Assembly (NCBI RefSeq): GCF_036669915.1
Contig: NC_089319.1
Location: forward strand, 5,134,826 to 5,198,825
Origin: Pocillopora verrucosa
Lineage: Eukaryota > Cnidaria > Anthozoa > Scleractinia > Pocilloporidae
Length of the DNA stretch: 64,000 nucleotides
Direction of reading: 5' to 3'
Shown: positions 22,470-39,296 of the stretch, piece by piece
Layout: each line of letters starts with the position of its first letter
Numbering within the stretch: position 1 is the stretch's first letter
The notes under the pieces: generated by a model
The model's database searches: none
What the model saw: only the letters and a program-made list of their open reading frames with translations
Told to the model about the DNA's origin: nothing
Program-made: the position numbers and the translations under genes

Positions 22470-25400
22470 TTAGGCACCGATCACATACTTAAGAAAAAGA
22501 ACGGCAAGGACTCCAAATAAGGATGGAACGTACATCGCTGTGGATCCAGATTTTTCAGTAGGTATGTCAGGTGGTGTGAAATCCATGACGACCTTCATTG
22601 CTCCTTTCTGAGAGTGTGGTTCAAAGCTGCCATCATTCATTACGTCTTCGGTTGCGCGAAAAGCCCATATAAGGTACATTTCCGTGTTCTACAGAAAGAA
22701 AAACGAAAATTGGAGGTAAAGAGATTGACGCGAAGTGTTAGCTCCTTTCTACGGGCACTTCTCTCTAACGAATAGCAACAAAATAATCCAACTGGGGTAC
22801 AACATCATTAAATATCTTAAATGGTGGGAACAAGCCAACTAATTAAATTACAAGCAATGTCGGGGAGTTGAAGTTGAGGCTACTGAGGAACAATTTGAAC
22901 CAATGGCGTGAACAGAACTCCAGCTTTACAGAGTTTCTCTCTTCTTTTTTGCTGGAAGCCAGTTGCAGCCAGTTCAATTTAACACTTTTAGCGCCCGCGC
23001 TATAATCACCTCGCGCGGGGTATGACACAATTCTTGACCAGTGAAGGCGTGAAAGTCTCTCCAATAACCAGAGCAATTAAACTAAAAGCTGTAAATACTA
23101 CAGAACCTTTATTACGATGTCGCCAGCTGCGTCACCAGTGTCCCTCTTACGCTTGAATGACAACATTGTGTAGCCATCCCGTTCCTCCTGATCCATCAAA
23201 ACGAAGTCCTGACTTTCATCTTTTGGAGGTTGGGAGGTAGTTTTCGTCATGTAATCCTAACAAAACAGGAAATATCTCATGAACAAAAACAAGTTTCTTT
23301 TGATACTATTAAAAGAACTTCTAATAGACAACCCTTACTGGTGTAAGGAGCAGCATATACATGCATACGTTTAAGGTGCCTTACCCCAATATATCCTTTA
23401 CCGCCGTTTACTCCGCCAACCATCACATCGTAACCGTTCATTCCTCCAACGTTATTGGCAAAGCCAAAGCCAACCCAACCTGTTGCTTTCACCACGATCT
23501 TGAAGTAAAACATGTCCATGTTTTGATCGTATTTCCAATACAGCCTGTAGTTGTCATTTATTTTCAACATGTTGTAACCGGGCTCGATGAAAGTGTAGGC
23601 CACTGCACCCTTTGCAGTGTGTGGCATGAATGTTCCATTCGCGGTCATATTGACATCGTACATTTTATGATATGCCCAGATGAGGTACATCATACCTGGC
23701 TAGAAATTCCAAAGTGAAAAAAACAATTGATCAGATTTTAAGTGAGGAACCCACACTGCGCACTCTAACTGCCTTGATCTAATATGTTCCCCTTCGATGA
23801 CTCGTTATTCCATTTTCAGTTATTGTGACAACGTTTATGTTATGATATACCTAGACAGGATACACCATACATCTGGCTGAAACACTCTTTTCATTCCCAT
23901 GCTCTATTTTTTAGGTTATGCATTTATATTGCAAAAAAAAAAATTACCAACTAATCAAGTCTAGGAATAGAAAAAATGACGCATCAAATGTGAAATAACT
24001 GTCGCACATTGTCCTCCTTATTCCTAGGTGTTTTTGGACTCGGCTAAGTCTGGACCCTACCCATACTACAAGTAAATTTTTTTGACTAGTATGCACTCAC
24101 AACGAGGCTCGTTATCAATTAGATTTCCTCTGCCTGGTGACGAGGCTCAAATCGAGGCAAGAGGTAAGTTTTTTTGTCTACTTTTTCCCTTCAACCAAAC
24201 AACCCAAACAATTGAAATGAACTGAGCTATCTTGCATGAAGTTATTTTTGTTTTTCACGTGAATTAATCTCCGCGGTGTTTAATGAAATGTTATCGATTG
24301 TCTAAAGAAATTCATATCTCTCTTGATTAACGAAGGCCAACTTACGTTATCAACTCAGTTGATAACAGTAAATTACCCTGCTCTACTCTCCCGTCGACGC
24401 AGCACCACAGTTTCTTTAGAAGCTTTCCCCTCTTTTCATTTTTTCTTGATTACCGTCGTACTATTGCATATGCGTTTTCTTTAGTGTTTGAGACATATTT
24501 GGTGTTTGTAATTTTAATTTTACTGAGCCCCAGGGTGCGAAGAACACTGTCTCAAATAATAGGAGTGCTTAAATATACTTTACAGTACCATAATTCATAG
24601 TGATTTGCATCTCTAAAACGATTTTAGAAAGAAACACGGACCAAAATATAGAGCTCGCAAAAACCTGCATGAGCAAAATAATTTTTTTTCTACCATAGCC
24701 TTTTGTTTGGTCAAGTGCGTGCTATGAATTTCTGTAGCCAATCTCATGTGAAGCGAGGCAAAACCACTCAAAGTAGTCTCTCGCTAATTTCGGTCCTGAC
24801 TCAAAAAAACGGTGGTTCAACGATCTGTTTAGCGCAGATTTGTGTGTGAATGCGATGAATTTTCCTTCTCTTTCTTTTACAGTTCTCCGATTTGATAACC
24901 GCTTGACATGTCTGCAACACCTTGCATGTTGTAGATCAAAAAATTGATAGATGGATTGGATATTGGTAAAAAGCCAGGCTGCATATTCAAAGATATCTAC
25001 TAGAGTATGAACCGAATGATTAAAAGGTGGTTGGCTTAAGAATAGCCATTATCTAAAAATCTGATTTCCCGCCGGCTTTCATCTGCTGGAAGCGAGGCGT
25101 GTGACACGCAAATACTGACTAAATAAGCGGTGACTATGCATCGTCATAAGTCTAATATCAACTGTTTGTCCCTGAAGGTCCGATATTAATTGTTGCGTCA
25201 CTTAATAAGCGGCAATTGTTTTGGAAGTTTGATGTTGGTAGGACGGACAAAGAAGCCCTTAATTTCAATATCACAATTCGCAAATAAGGAAGCTTTGACG
25301 TTTCATTCAACTGCAACACTTTTTGATCGTTAAAAGTCTCGAGCCATTTAGCAATTTCGCAAGTTTTTATTCAAAGACAGTTTTTCCCAATTGTTTCCTA

Positions 25401-27186
25401 ATTGTCCTGTAGATATTTTGCGATATTATGAGTGTTCAAGTGGACCAAAGGAGTGGTGACAAGAGAAGTTTCGCGAATTGACGTAAAGAGAAGTTTTTGC
25501 TATCCTGCACCAGAAATTGAACATGTTAGTCATTTTGGAAGTTGTTACCAATTTATGTTGCATGTCAAAAAAGGATGATATAGAACCCTAAGCAAATATA
25601 CCTTGAGGGCAAAAATAAACCTATACAATTGAAACAAAAACAAACCTCAATATTTTTACATAGTTATTTACGTCAGTGGTGTCTTTCTTTTCTTAATCAT
25701 CTTTAATAATTACCAAACAGACGTAATGATCACACGATCACAACAAATTTAATCGGCCTTGCATGACTCTAGCCAAAGTATCAAGAATTTCACGCAGTTC
25801 AAAAACACGCTCGGTTTTCTCGTCAAGGCAAAGTTTAGGGAGCAAAAACAATGGCAAATGTATAAAATTGTCAACGTTCCCTGGTTGGAAGGAATTCAAG
25901 GTGATTTAAACTCTTTGCAAAGAGTAGAAAATTTTTCGAATGAGTAAAGTCCGAACACAGGTTCCTTTTTCAAATATTCACGCTCTACCAATATTCAGCC
26001 GGCGGAAATTATCAAAATGGCATGACGTGGCATTGAGTAATTTTAATGATATGCATGTCATTATAGTTAGGGAGCGTGTGTCGATAGATTTTGAGTGGAA
26101 TCTCTATCTATCTCACCTTAATTACTACATCTTGTTCAGCATCACCAGTGTCCCTCTTCCTGTAGAACACCAAGTTTGTGTAGCCGTTCATTTCCGAGGC
26201 GCTCATCATCATGTAATTTTGTTCTTTATCTGGCATCGGCATCATACGCCCTGTCGTTAAATAATCCTGTCGATAAAATGATGTGAAATTAAAATGATGT
26301 TGCTTCACACAGTCATTTGGGACTAAACTGCTATGAAGTAATAACATGACGGCCTGGCCGGTTTTCTTTTTAGCTTGTTGATGCGAATGACAACAACTAA
26401 GAAAGCCTTTTGCGTACTTGCACAGGTAAATATAACAAATTTACATACTTTGTTCTCACGAATAATTTTCTTTGGCCCCGAGAGAAGTAAAATACGGTTA
26501 ATTTCGGTCATTTAATAAGTTTAGTAATCACTTGATTACCAGGCAACTGTTATGATCAGGTGTTTTTTGTTTGCCTTAACTCTGCAACTAAGAAAAATGC
26601 CGAATCTCTTTTTATCATGTTCCCTTTTGTCACCCGCCAACGTAAGTTATGGTTTGGAGATTGTTTTGTCAACTTGTCAAACGAAAGCAAGCCTCATTAC
26701 CAGTTGAGAGAAAATAGTCCAAAACTTCTTGAGCAATCGTCGTCCCTTTCGAATGATCCTTGAGTCCTAAATCATGATGTTATCGAGTTTCCGAGGCTTT
26801 TTTTTGTTTTGTTTTGTTTTGTAACTCAAGAAAACTGTTACTCTAACATTTCCTGATACAAAATGAAAGTGCTCGACTTGAAATCTAGGTCATAGTTTCT
26901 TTCAAGGTAAGACACTCACCTTTGCATAACCGGAATTGTTGGAGAAACCTCCCACCATTACATCATAACCCATCATGTTTCCTTTTTTTTCCGACACACC
27001 GAAGCCAACCCAGCCGGTTGCGTTCACGGTGACGTTAAAATGAAACTCGTCCTTGAGCATGTCGTATTTCCACATCACTTTGTAGTTTTCATTATCGTAC
27101 GACACCATTTTGTACATTGACTTGTCCCCTTTAGATGGGGAGAAAAAAGTCGCGACCAGCAGAACAACAGGACCGAAAACCTTCAT
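22470..27186 (-). CDS. Tandem DOMON-domain secreted or membrane-anchored protein
   Basis: Exons (minus strand): 27186-26920, 26266-26117, 23699-23385, 23256-23107, 22688-22470. All introns are GT-AG and phase 0, giving 366 residues. Residues 1-19 are a signal peptide (MKVFGPVVLLVATFF). Two DOMON repeats follow, each with W-K-Y-D, TGWVGFG, GYDVMVGG and, in the next exon, a RKRDTGDA motif, then MYLIWA and PH..KGA as in dopamine beta-hydroxylase and MOXD1. No copper-binding monooxygenase domains follow. The last 25 residues are hydrophobic after small residues (KSGST), consistent with a GPI signal or a single membrane segment. DOMON domains bind heme or sugars in known proteins; the ligand here is unknown. 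Best description: MOXD1-like DOMON protein on the cell surface. Confidence 0.85.
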
Positions 27187-28990
27187 GTTGACTCTTCGGA
27201 TTCTTCCACGAGAGAATGGCTTCCAAACATACAGCAGGGCCCTATAAACTCGATCATTCCCTCGTATATTAAAAGGTGGTGTCCGTTGAGGTAATTCAAC
27301 CAATCAGATCGCATTCAGGCATGCCAATCATCCACTTCAACCAATCGTGCCATGTTTAGTGGACTTTAGATTGACATTATTAACGGCTGAAAATAGAATT
27401 ATAAATTTCCTGTTTGCCAGTTAAATCACATGTTATCCACAGAAAACATTACGAAAACTCGCCAACTGTCTTTTCTTAACTAATGGCTGAGGATAGTCCT
27501 TTGGAAAATAGCTGTTATACAATTTCCTCTCAGATTACCCCGATAGCGGGTAACTAATACAGAAATCGAAAGTAACTAAACAGAAATCGAAAGTAACTAA
27601 TACAGAAATAGTATTCAGTACGCTTTTCCGTTTCTTTGAAAATATATTTATGTTAGTTAGGTAAGCTCAGTTTATGATCATTTTAATAAAGCCAATCTCT
27701 CGTATATAACAAGTATACAGGACATAGATTTTCCCACAGTTTAATAAACCTCATGAGGTTTTTGGATATTTATTACAATGAGGTGTCTCCGTTCGACGGT
27801 GACCAATTTTTAGTGTCATTGTTATACTATGTGCCAGTATTGCGTGAGTGCAACTTTTTCATTACAATATCGGCCCAGTTTAAGACAATGCAGGTTCCTA
27901 AACACGGCTTGTTTTGATGTTAGTCGAGAAACCTCTTAACGACGAGTTTCAAAACAAGCCTTGAAAGGAATTGCTTAAGGTGAATTAGGAAAGGAGGGGT
28001 TTTCATAGACCACAAATTGCAGAATACTAGCGTCAAGTGAGTAGCGCAGACTCCAGCTGAAATCGAGAAAAACACATCCCGCGGTTTTCGTTTATTTGGT
28101 TGCTCTGGACTACGGAACAAACAGACTGAACCGATCGGTCAAGATGAATGTCGGAAACACACATTAGCCACCGAAAATACGGACAGACGTAAAAACAAAG
28201 AGAACTAAAAAAATATCAGAGAATATAAAGAATGCTCCATTTTAGATCAGGGTCTTGTTCCCTAACTTTTGTTTCTTTGAATCGCTTCTGGTTTATCCCA
28301 AAGGGAAAAAATGTGGTTTAACAAAACCCCACAGCGTTTTGTGGCTGACCCATAATTAATCGTTTTCGCCTTCTGGCTCGAAATTTTCTTCGTCTTCCTT
28401 TTTCTGCGTATTATTGAGTTACAAAAATGACTTCCGCTGTAGTTATCGCGTGAGTTTGCAATATACCCTGAATTTCTTGTGAATTACTACACTAATTTCA
28501 CGCGCCTCTTTTGGTGAAAAGCCCAGAATAACTCAAGGTGTTTATGACTGCCAACAAAATCAGGTTTCAACACGCGAACGCTTTAAAATTTAATTACTTT
28601 ACGGTTGATCGTGATTGCTAAACGGGGCAAATAATTATAAGTTATTACGAAGTAGAAGGAATAGAAAAACGCAAAACAACAGAGGAAATACAATCGGACA
28701 AGAAAAGACACTTACAAATGTTGTGTGACTTGCGAGTACGAAGGACGGAAAAATTAAAAGATGATCGCAGTTAAGGAATCGATGTTAACCTAATGCACTC
28801 TGATACTCTAATGTTCAATTTTTTTTCTGAGAAACTTTTACGAATGAAATTAAACAAAGCAGAATTATGCGAAAAAATCTAACAGAATACAAATCGCCGT
28901 GAGTTAAAAGAATGCAAAAAACAATAAGAAAAATGTGCGTGCAAAAACACAAAAATGTAATTAGGAACGTAAAAGGAAAGAAATCACTAA
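27187..28990. other. Upstream region of the DOMON gene
   Basis: No gene seen. It contains a short imperfect tandem repeat built on acagaaatcgaaagtaacta (27558-27615). Any DOMON promoter should lie in the first few hundred bases, but I see no convincing motif. Confidence 0.5.
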
Positions 28991-29384
28991 GGGCCTCTTC
29001 ATATTAGCCCGGTTGACCAGGCTGGCCCGCTTACCAGGACGAATTTCGCCTTGGGTTCATATGAGAATATTCAGCCCGGTTTCCGATATGAGAAAAAGGC
29101 CGAAGATCCTGAGGACGAGTGTTGGCGCGAAATTAGAAAAACAAAACAAAGATGGCGAAACACAGCCGAGTTATTACATTTGTGCCTCAATCATGGCTTT
29201 GGCAACCCTTTTTGTTGTATCACTGCAGTTAAACGGGTTGCTAATGATGTGGAAAATTCATCAGGCAAAGCAAAACGATGCCATTCGGGCCGCCTTGTTG
29301 TGTGATGAAACTGTGCTGCTATGTCATCGACCATTTAACGCATACGCTATTGCGAAAAATTCATCCCGGTAACCAAAGAGGCCC
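28991..29384. mobile_element. Harbinger-type MITE
   Basis: 394 bp bounded by perfect 9-bp inverted repeats gggcctctt and aagaggccc and by TAA direct repeats (28988-28990 and 29385-29387), matching the 3-bp TWA duplications of PIF/Harbinger elements. An internal 119-codon ORF (29013-29372) nearly fills the element but shows no transposase motif, so I do not call it coding. The terminal sequence differs from the element at 6801-7612, so this is a separate family. Confidence 0.72.
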
Positions 29385-29387
29385 TAA

Positions 29388-32300
29388 GTGGGAATGCCGC
29401 AGTAACAGTGTTTGTTGACCAGGAGAAAGAAAAGAATCATTCGTTTAAATCGCTCCATATTTTGAGAGGGTATGGATGAGGGTAATTGAGGGCTTACTGA
29501 GAATTCGGAGTCCAGGAATGTTTGCGCCAATTAAGCCCACTTCAGATAACCGCACCACTGAAGCGTCATTCTTTTTCTTGGCATGTTTCGAGAATACGAC
29601 ATGATTGAACATTCAAATTGCCTCAAAACTCTGAATTAGGTTCACTCATCAGGAGTCATGATCCAGAGACCAGTAAGTCAGTGAGGATAGCATTCAAAAT
29701 CTGCAGACTATTAAACAGTTTCATGCACTGTTATCCGTGTTAGCTAATGCTCGGCGCAGGAAGTCAAGCCATGCTTATCAAGAGGAGAGGGGGCGAGGGA
29801 TTAATAGATCACCCCTTCCCTTCATAAAAGGAAGACTCGGGGGTTAAAAGAGACTGGGAATGTAAAGGAAAACTGCGGTATAGGAAGCCACAAAGACAAC
29901 TATGGGGTTCATATCCCTAAACGATTTCGCTTGCAACCAAAAATTATTTCTCGAGCGTAAGTTAGGAACGTTGGACATGATCACGATACCGGAGTCGATT
30001 ATGCAAGTTTAAGGGAAAAATTCGAATAAAAGACAACCCACGTGTTTAGAATTGTTTTCGGTTCGTACGTGCCTTCGGTCACGACACGGGTTAAGAGGTA
30101 AAATGAAACTCAATGGGGGGTGAATTCAAAACAATACAGGTTTGATCTATACCAAAAATATAGTTGTCATCCTAAAATAAGTTTTGAGGAAAACAAACTT
30201 ACGCAGCACGTTCGATATGTTAGAACGCGGGCCACAAAAACAGCGTTGAGTACATATATTGGACTGAGACCTAACTTGGCTTGTTCTGCCTGGCCTCGAC
30301 CTCACTCTCTCGTATTCCCTCTTGGGAGAAAGAAAGGGGACCTGTTCGGTGGAAGCCAGGTTGATATGATGTTTTTCAGTTTCAAACAGAGAATTATCCT
30401 AGCAGTAAGGGTTCGCACCAATGACAGTTAAACATGCAAAGTCGTCACGTCACAAGTTCTTTCCACGGTTAAGTAACCCCTAACTTCTATAAACTAGACC
30501 CAGTCTTCCATCATTGCACAGTATTCGCGCGCACGTGATAGACCGAAGGAAAAGGTATAGAAATTATACTGGTAGGGAAACACACTTCGTTATCAAATTA
30601 TTGAACTTACACAAATCAAATTGCTTATACCTTTCCACTTCTGGGAGCTACCATGAAAGAAATTCTCCCTATTTTTAAAGACTGGACGAGAAGGAGAACT
30701 AGTGACAGAAAGATAACATTTGATGCAACACTGACGCGCTAACCAATTCGAAGCTTCAACATCCCCAACACACGGGCATTGGACTGTTGTCCGTGCCCCG
30801 GGGGGTTGCGAATTTGGACCTTGCCTGGGTGGTGTGGTAAAGGTGAACCAGCGGAACACGTAAGGAGTCCGCTTTCGTGAGCAAATGGCTTAGAAAATTT
30901 CACACCGTGGAATAACGCCTAAGAGCGAAAAACCAGCTAGCTGCACCTAAAAAATTTCCTATATTCAGAAACGTTCGTTTATCACACAAATAATAGTTCA
31001 ATGAAAATTGTGCTAGGGTGGGGCATTTGAACGCAGATTTTGCTCGGGGTCTAGAATTTGAACAAACCGATCTTCAAAGATTCAAATGCCCGTGGGGCGT
31101 GGGCTGTTGAAGCTTTGAATTGACCGACACATAGACCCTCAGTTTAAATTATAAGTAATATGGCAGAAGAATTCAGTGTACCGATATCTGAACCTGGAAG
31201 TGTAAGGGTTGAAATGTCAGCCATTTTCTTGTTCTCATCCCAGTTTGATGCCATTTGTGATTTCAAACTGTGATTAGGATAACGGAATTGATTTTTTCAT
31301 CGTGTTTGCGTCATCCGTTCACCCCTTAACCCTCTTGAGTAACCAAGACAGATTTTCTCCTAACAGTATCAAGAAGAACAGTGGTGAGAATAAAGGAGAA
31401 TCAAGATGTTGATTCAATACCAAAAATTCTCCAAACTGATATCATAAGAATTGCCACAGAAAGGAGAATTGCTTACAAGATTTTAAGAGTGAAACAGATA
31501 AAGAGTGTTTGACAAGGAGTTATGGTACCAAAAGTTGATTTGAACTGTTATTATGAAGGAAGAACTATGCTCAACAGTTTGCGAAGAAATGTTGATGCAT
31601 GAAGATGAAACACTGTTCAAATATTAATAAGATCTTGGTGAACCAATTCGGTCTTTATTTTTACAAGCACTGAGATATCATTGTGTGACTGGGTTGAGAT
31701 GACAGATTGATTTGGGAAGAGACACACTAAAAGCAAGCACTCAGCAACTCTTTTGGTTTGGTGCAGAGAAATGTGGAAGTCTCTCAATGCACTAGATAGA
31801 CCACAGTCATCCAGCTGAAAGCTTTTTAAAACAATGGCTGGTTACAAACCTCAGAAAAGCCCCAGATTCTTTAGTTCTGAGCACAAGTTGAAATCCTAGA
31901 AAGCAGTCAATCTGACAGAGGGGAGAAAATAATCACACTCATTCACAGAATAAGCTGTTTTATTTAGCAGCACTATTACATTTTTAAGAGGAGGTTCATT
32001 TGGTCTTCTGTCTGCGAGTCACATCATCATCACATCAGGAAAAAGACATGGAAAACAAAAGTAAAAGAAGAAAATAAATATGGTGATATCTTTTAAATGT
32101 AACCTTCACTTGGAAGGGAAACAATAATGTACAGCAATCATACAGGTAACATGGATTGAACAAGACAAACATACAGTTTGAAAGCTCATGACCCTGAAAT
32201 AGGGTTCAATTGACTGTTTTGAATTGCCAATATACACACAGATCAAAACCAATAACTAAATACTTTGCTTAATTCAAGTTAGTTTTAAGTTGAGTTTTAA

Positions 32301-32779
32301 GTTGTTTAAGACTACTTTATACATAGGTTTCCTACAGAAATCTGTCCAAGTTTGTCTAGAAACTCTGCCAAATATTTTCTAAATATCAATGTAACTGAAT
32401 TCCCCCATAAAAACAATGCATGTGTAATAAAATTGTATGTCACTGAAGTAAACACTTGAATACTTAATGGTGTCTTGATAATGAACATCCAGTCTTATTA
32501 TTGAACAAAAAAAATACATCCTTTGCAGCAAGTTTTTCTTTCTTTTTACAGTTTTTAGAATCGAGATCAGAAAAACTTAAAAATCAAAATAAAACTTCAA
32601 GATGAGTTTATTGCATACATTATGTTTCCTTCACTTGCCTCACAAAAAAAATGCACACCTTACAACATTATTCATTACATGTATTTTAGCAAGAAATCCA
32701 AGCAAGGTTAAACTATAAATCCTGAATTAGTGTTGACTACCCTGTACTGGCCCTTGGTGTACAGATGTATTGATCTCAC
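29388..32779. other. Gene-poor intergenic region
   Basis: No supported gene. Two features stand out: an inverted pair of about 35 bp (around 30748-30783 and 31082-31117, both with gaagcttcaac and cgggcat), and a decayed 170-bp TTAA-flanked MITE starting at 31330. Small ORFs at 30120 and 30593 have no recognisable domain. The 3-prime UTR of RPS9 probably occupies the last few hundred bases on the minus strand. Confidence 0.55.
31330..31495. mobile_element. TTAA-flanked MITE, second family, decayed
   Basis: Starts ccctcttgagtaaccaagac after TTAA (31326-31329), and its body (ttctccta, aattctccaaactgatatca) matches the reverse of 55343-55551. The right end is degraded, so the boundary is approximate. 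Confidence 0.5.
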
Positions 32780-36216
<3,437 letters not shown>

Positions 36217-38358
36217 ATGTCGACTCAAACGTTTCGCGGCAAAATTCTTCGAGCACAGCGAAACCTGGTGGTTGTTCTCATGGTATCGTTCTTGGGTGGC
36301 ATCGCTTACGGTAGGTGAAATAACTTTCCACTAAGGTTTTGATCACGGGACGTTTCTACTTTACAAAAATTTCATATCTTAGTAACACCCTTCAAGACTG
36401 AATGTACGAAGAAACTTCTCAACACCAGGCTGTTATCCTTTGAATTGTAGAAAGGGGGCTCTGGGAACGAGTTTGGACTGAAAAAGACCTGTTAACGACT
36501 GTTGTTATGGTCCGAGCTTAGTTCCCAAGTCTCTAAATAGGATTGAGGTTCAAGGTAATATTTCAGACGCTTTTCACTGATCGATCGATAAACGTTTGTT
36601 GCTTCTCACATTTAAATTAGTCCATGGTAATTCAACCAATTTTTTCGTTAAAATTACGAACACCCTCATCCTCAAACCTGTCCAAGGGCTTGGTAACTTG
36701 GCTTGGTAGCGTACAGATTGGCTCTTGTGATCCCCAATACAAGAGAATGAGATAACAGATTGTTCAAGTGTCCCATGAAGAGAATACATGCAGTAAATCA
36801 ACAATTCCTACTCCATACTAATCTCTCCAAGATTTTTCAAACGCGTGGGTATCCCAGGGAGGCCCGTTTCTAAAACCTTTCTCCCCTTGCCTCCAAAACA
36901 CTCTTCGCATACAAAAAACAAAGCGACAACCACGACCTTTGCGTAATCAACCAAGAGAAGCGCAGCATAAAAGCAAGAAACACCTCTTTAGTCAAACTTC
37001 ACGATTTCACGGGTGTCGAAAGAATTCCAAATATTTCATTTTTTTTATTTTCATTGCTCTTTGATATTTCGATTTACCGGATTTTAGGCACGTCTGTATG
37101 GACGTATTTGGTAGCCACCCCTCCGTAGCTCTTGCACATAAATAAATACATGAATAAATTAAATAGTTCGACTTCTGACCACATGAACCACTGATATGCA
37201 TTGGGGGGTGGGGGAGAGTAGCCCTATTTGCTCGATAGGCAGGTACTTCCCCTCATAACATTCACGAGAGAGGTGGTCCGTTATGTACAATATCACTCGT
37301 GCTTCATTTGGAAAGAAAGTAAAAATAGAGCAAACTTAGTTTTAACTTCCGAGGTTTTCACATGTATCTTTAAATTCACAGGCTTACTTTCCATTTTGAG
37401 AAACTCTGCAGTGCTCATTGACTCAAAATCGGCCTGCCTCAGAGATGCATTTTCAGACATCGTGTTGGTAATTGTTTACAACTATCCTTTCTACTCAAGT
37501 ATTCCAGTGCTCACTGCCTTATACAAGCATGCATTTCCCACGATAATGTTTTGCGGACCGCGAAAGACTAAGGACTACACTGTGGAGGCTTTGTACATTA
37601 ACAAAGGATACTTCTCCTACACGTGCATGTCACGTGCCATGGAGAAACATCCGGGGTATACAGGATATTTACTTATCAACGATGACGTTTTATTGAACTA
37701 TTGGAACTTCGTTGGTATGGACCGGGACAAAATCTGGGAAGGGCCGAAGGGAACGATATTACTTTTTAACTACACTCAGCCTGCAAATTGGTATTGGTGG
37801 AATTCCACATGGGGAATGAAAACCTGTCAAAAATCTTACGATGAAATCCGGGGTTTGGGTAAGTCCTTGAAAAATGAATGGTTGCCAACTATGATTGATG
37901 ATAATCACAACGACGCACTGAATGCAAATGCTCCTCCCTGGAGCCCGATATGGGACATGGAGGGGTCGATAGAACTTTTGAAACAGAATGGAAATGGAAC
38001 GTTAAACTGCTACCGCGGTCGCTCAGACATATTTTACATACCCGGTAAATTTTCGGAAGCGTTTCAAACACTCTCCTATATTTTCTACAAGCACCGTTCA
38101 TTCTTAGAAATTGCAGTTCCTACCATGTGTCGTATGCTTGACAAGGTGGAGAATTTTAAGTTTATCCCTGGGATTTACCTGCCTGGAAAAGCAGGGGAAC
38201 CCTTGGTTAGAAAGGCTGAGCACTTCTGGAAATCGTACGACGAGAACTTGGCGTTCATTCATCCTTTGAAACTTAACTATGAGCTTGATGGAATTCTAAA
38301 CTTGGCTTTACTGAGAAACAGGGTGTTGAAGTATAGTGACAGCATTAGTAAATGCTAA
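36217..38358 (+). CDS. Type II membrane protein, glycosyltransferase-like, function unknown
   Basis: Two exons, 36217-36310 and 37382-38358, joined by a GT-AG phase-1 intron, giving 356 residues. Exon 1 supplies a short basic tail and, with the first residues of exon 2, a signal anchor (residues about 17-37), the usual layout of Golgi type II enzymes. The lumenal part has several N-glycosylation sites (NYT, NST, NGT) and a GYLLINDDVLLNYW segment with NDD at 131-133 that could act as a metal-binding acidic motif. The frame in exon 2 stays open upstream to 37228, but that reading lacks the anchor. It recalls STELLO/DUF288-like glycosyltransferases, which I cannot confirm. Possible poly(A) signal AATAAA near 38612. 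Confidence 0.7.
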
Positions 38359-39296
38359 AGAAAACTGATGTTAAGGTTCTTCCAAAGCAATTGCGCACAC
38401 GAAATCCAATGACCGATAAAAGGATCGCTAAAATACTTTTCAGAAGACGGATACTGAGGAGTAGGTGCCAGCAACGAGCAATGATGATGATGAAAATACT
38501 TTTATTTGAAGATTTTGAGATAGCAGAATAGCACTAGGTATTTACTTGCATTTATTTTGAACGGTATATCTTAACTACAATACATATTTACAATGATAAT
38601 GCAACACTATAATAAAACAATTTTACCCAAGGACGTACAATTAAAGAAAAGTGTCGCGCAGTCCCCGAGCAGAAAATTGTCTTTCAAGTAAAAGTGAAGG
38701 CGTATATACATAAATAAGGTCGATTTAAGATCATTTAAAAATTATACGTTTGCTTTCATCTTATTAAAACCTTCTAAAAATTGACGTAAGATTCTTTTTA
38801 GAAGAATTTGAAACTCTAAGAATATTAGATTAAAATATATCTTCATATTGATCATTCATTTAAAAGCATGCGAATAATGTCTTCTGCACAAGATAGTCTT
38901 CCGGTAAAGACGGGTCTGTGTTTCGACAAACGGGTCTGTGTTTTAATCCCTCTCATATAAGTAGTAGGGTCTCTAGATTCCACCCCCCACCCCGCTCCAC
39001 CCCACCTTTCCAATTCTCGTGTGCGTGTGCGGGACACCTAAAATTTACAATAAATTAGCTTAGCATGAAGAGAATAGTTATAAATATCAAACAGATTTTG
39101 ACTCTCTGTGGTCATTTTAATGTCTCCCAGGAAACCAGAGAATTGAAATATAAATACGCTTTAAATTACTCGTTCATAAATAAATCATATATCTTTAAAT
39201 CGCTTTGTAATTTATATTGGATGACAAAGGATTTGTTTTGCAAACCTTTGTAAACAATTAAATATTTCCTTCAGAAGAAGGAAAATAACAACGTGC
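38359..39296. other. Intergenic region between converging genes
   Basis: Holds the 3-prime ends of the glycosyltransferase-like gene and of the Ras-like gene. AATAAA occurs near 38612. The duplicated phrase cgggtctgtgttt appears at 38910 and 38930. No gene seen. Confidence 0.5.

Noticed and set aside
23361-23717. 118-residue plus-strand ORF
   Set aside because: It is the antisense shadow of DOMON exon 3.
29013-29372. 119-residue protein gene
   Set aside because: It fills the Harbinger-type MITE 28991-29384, has no recognisable domain and is probably a chance ORF.
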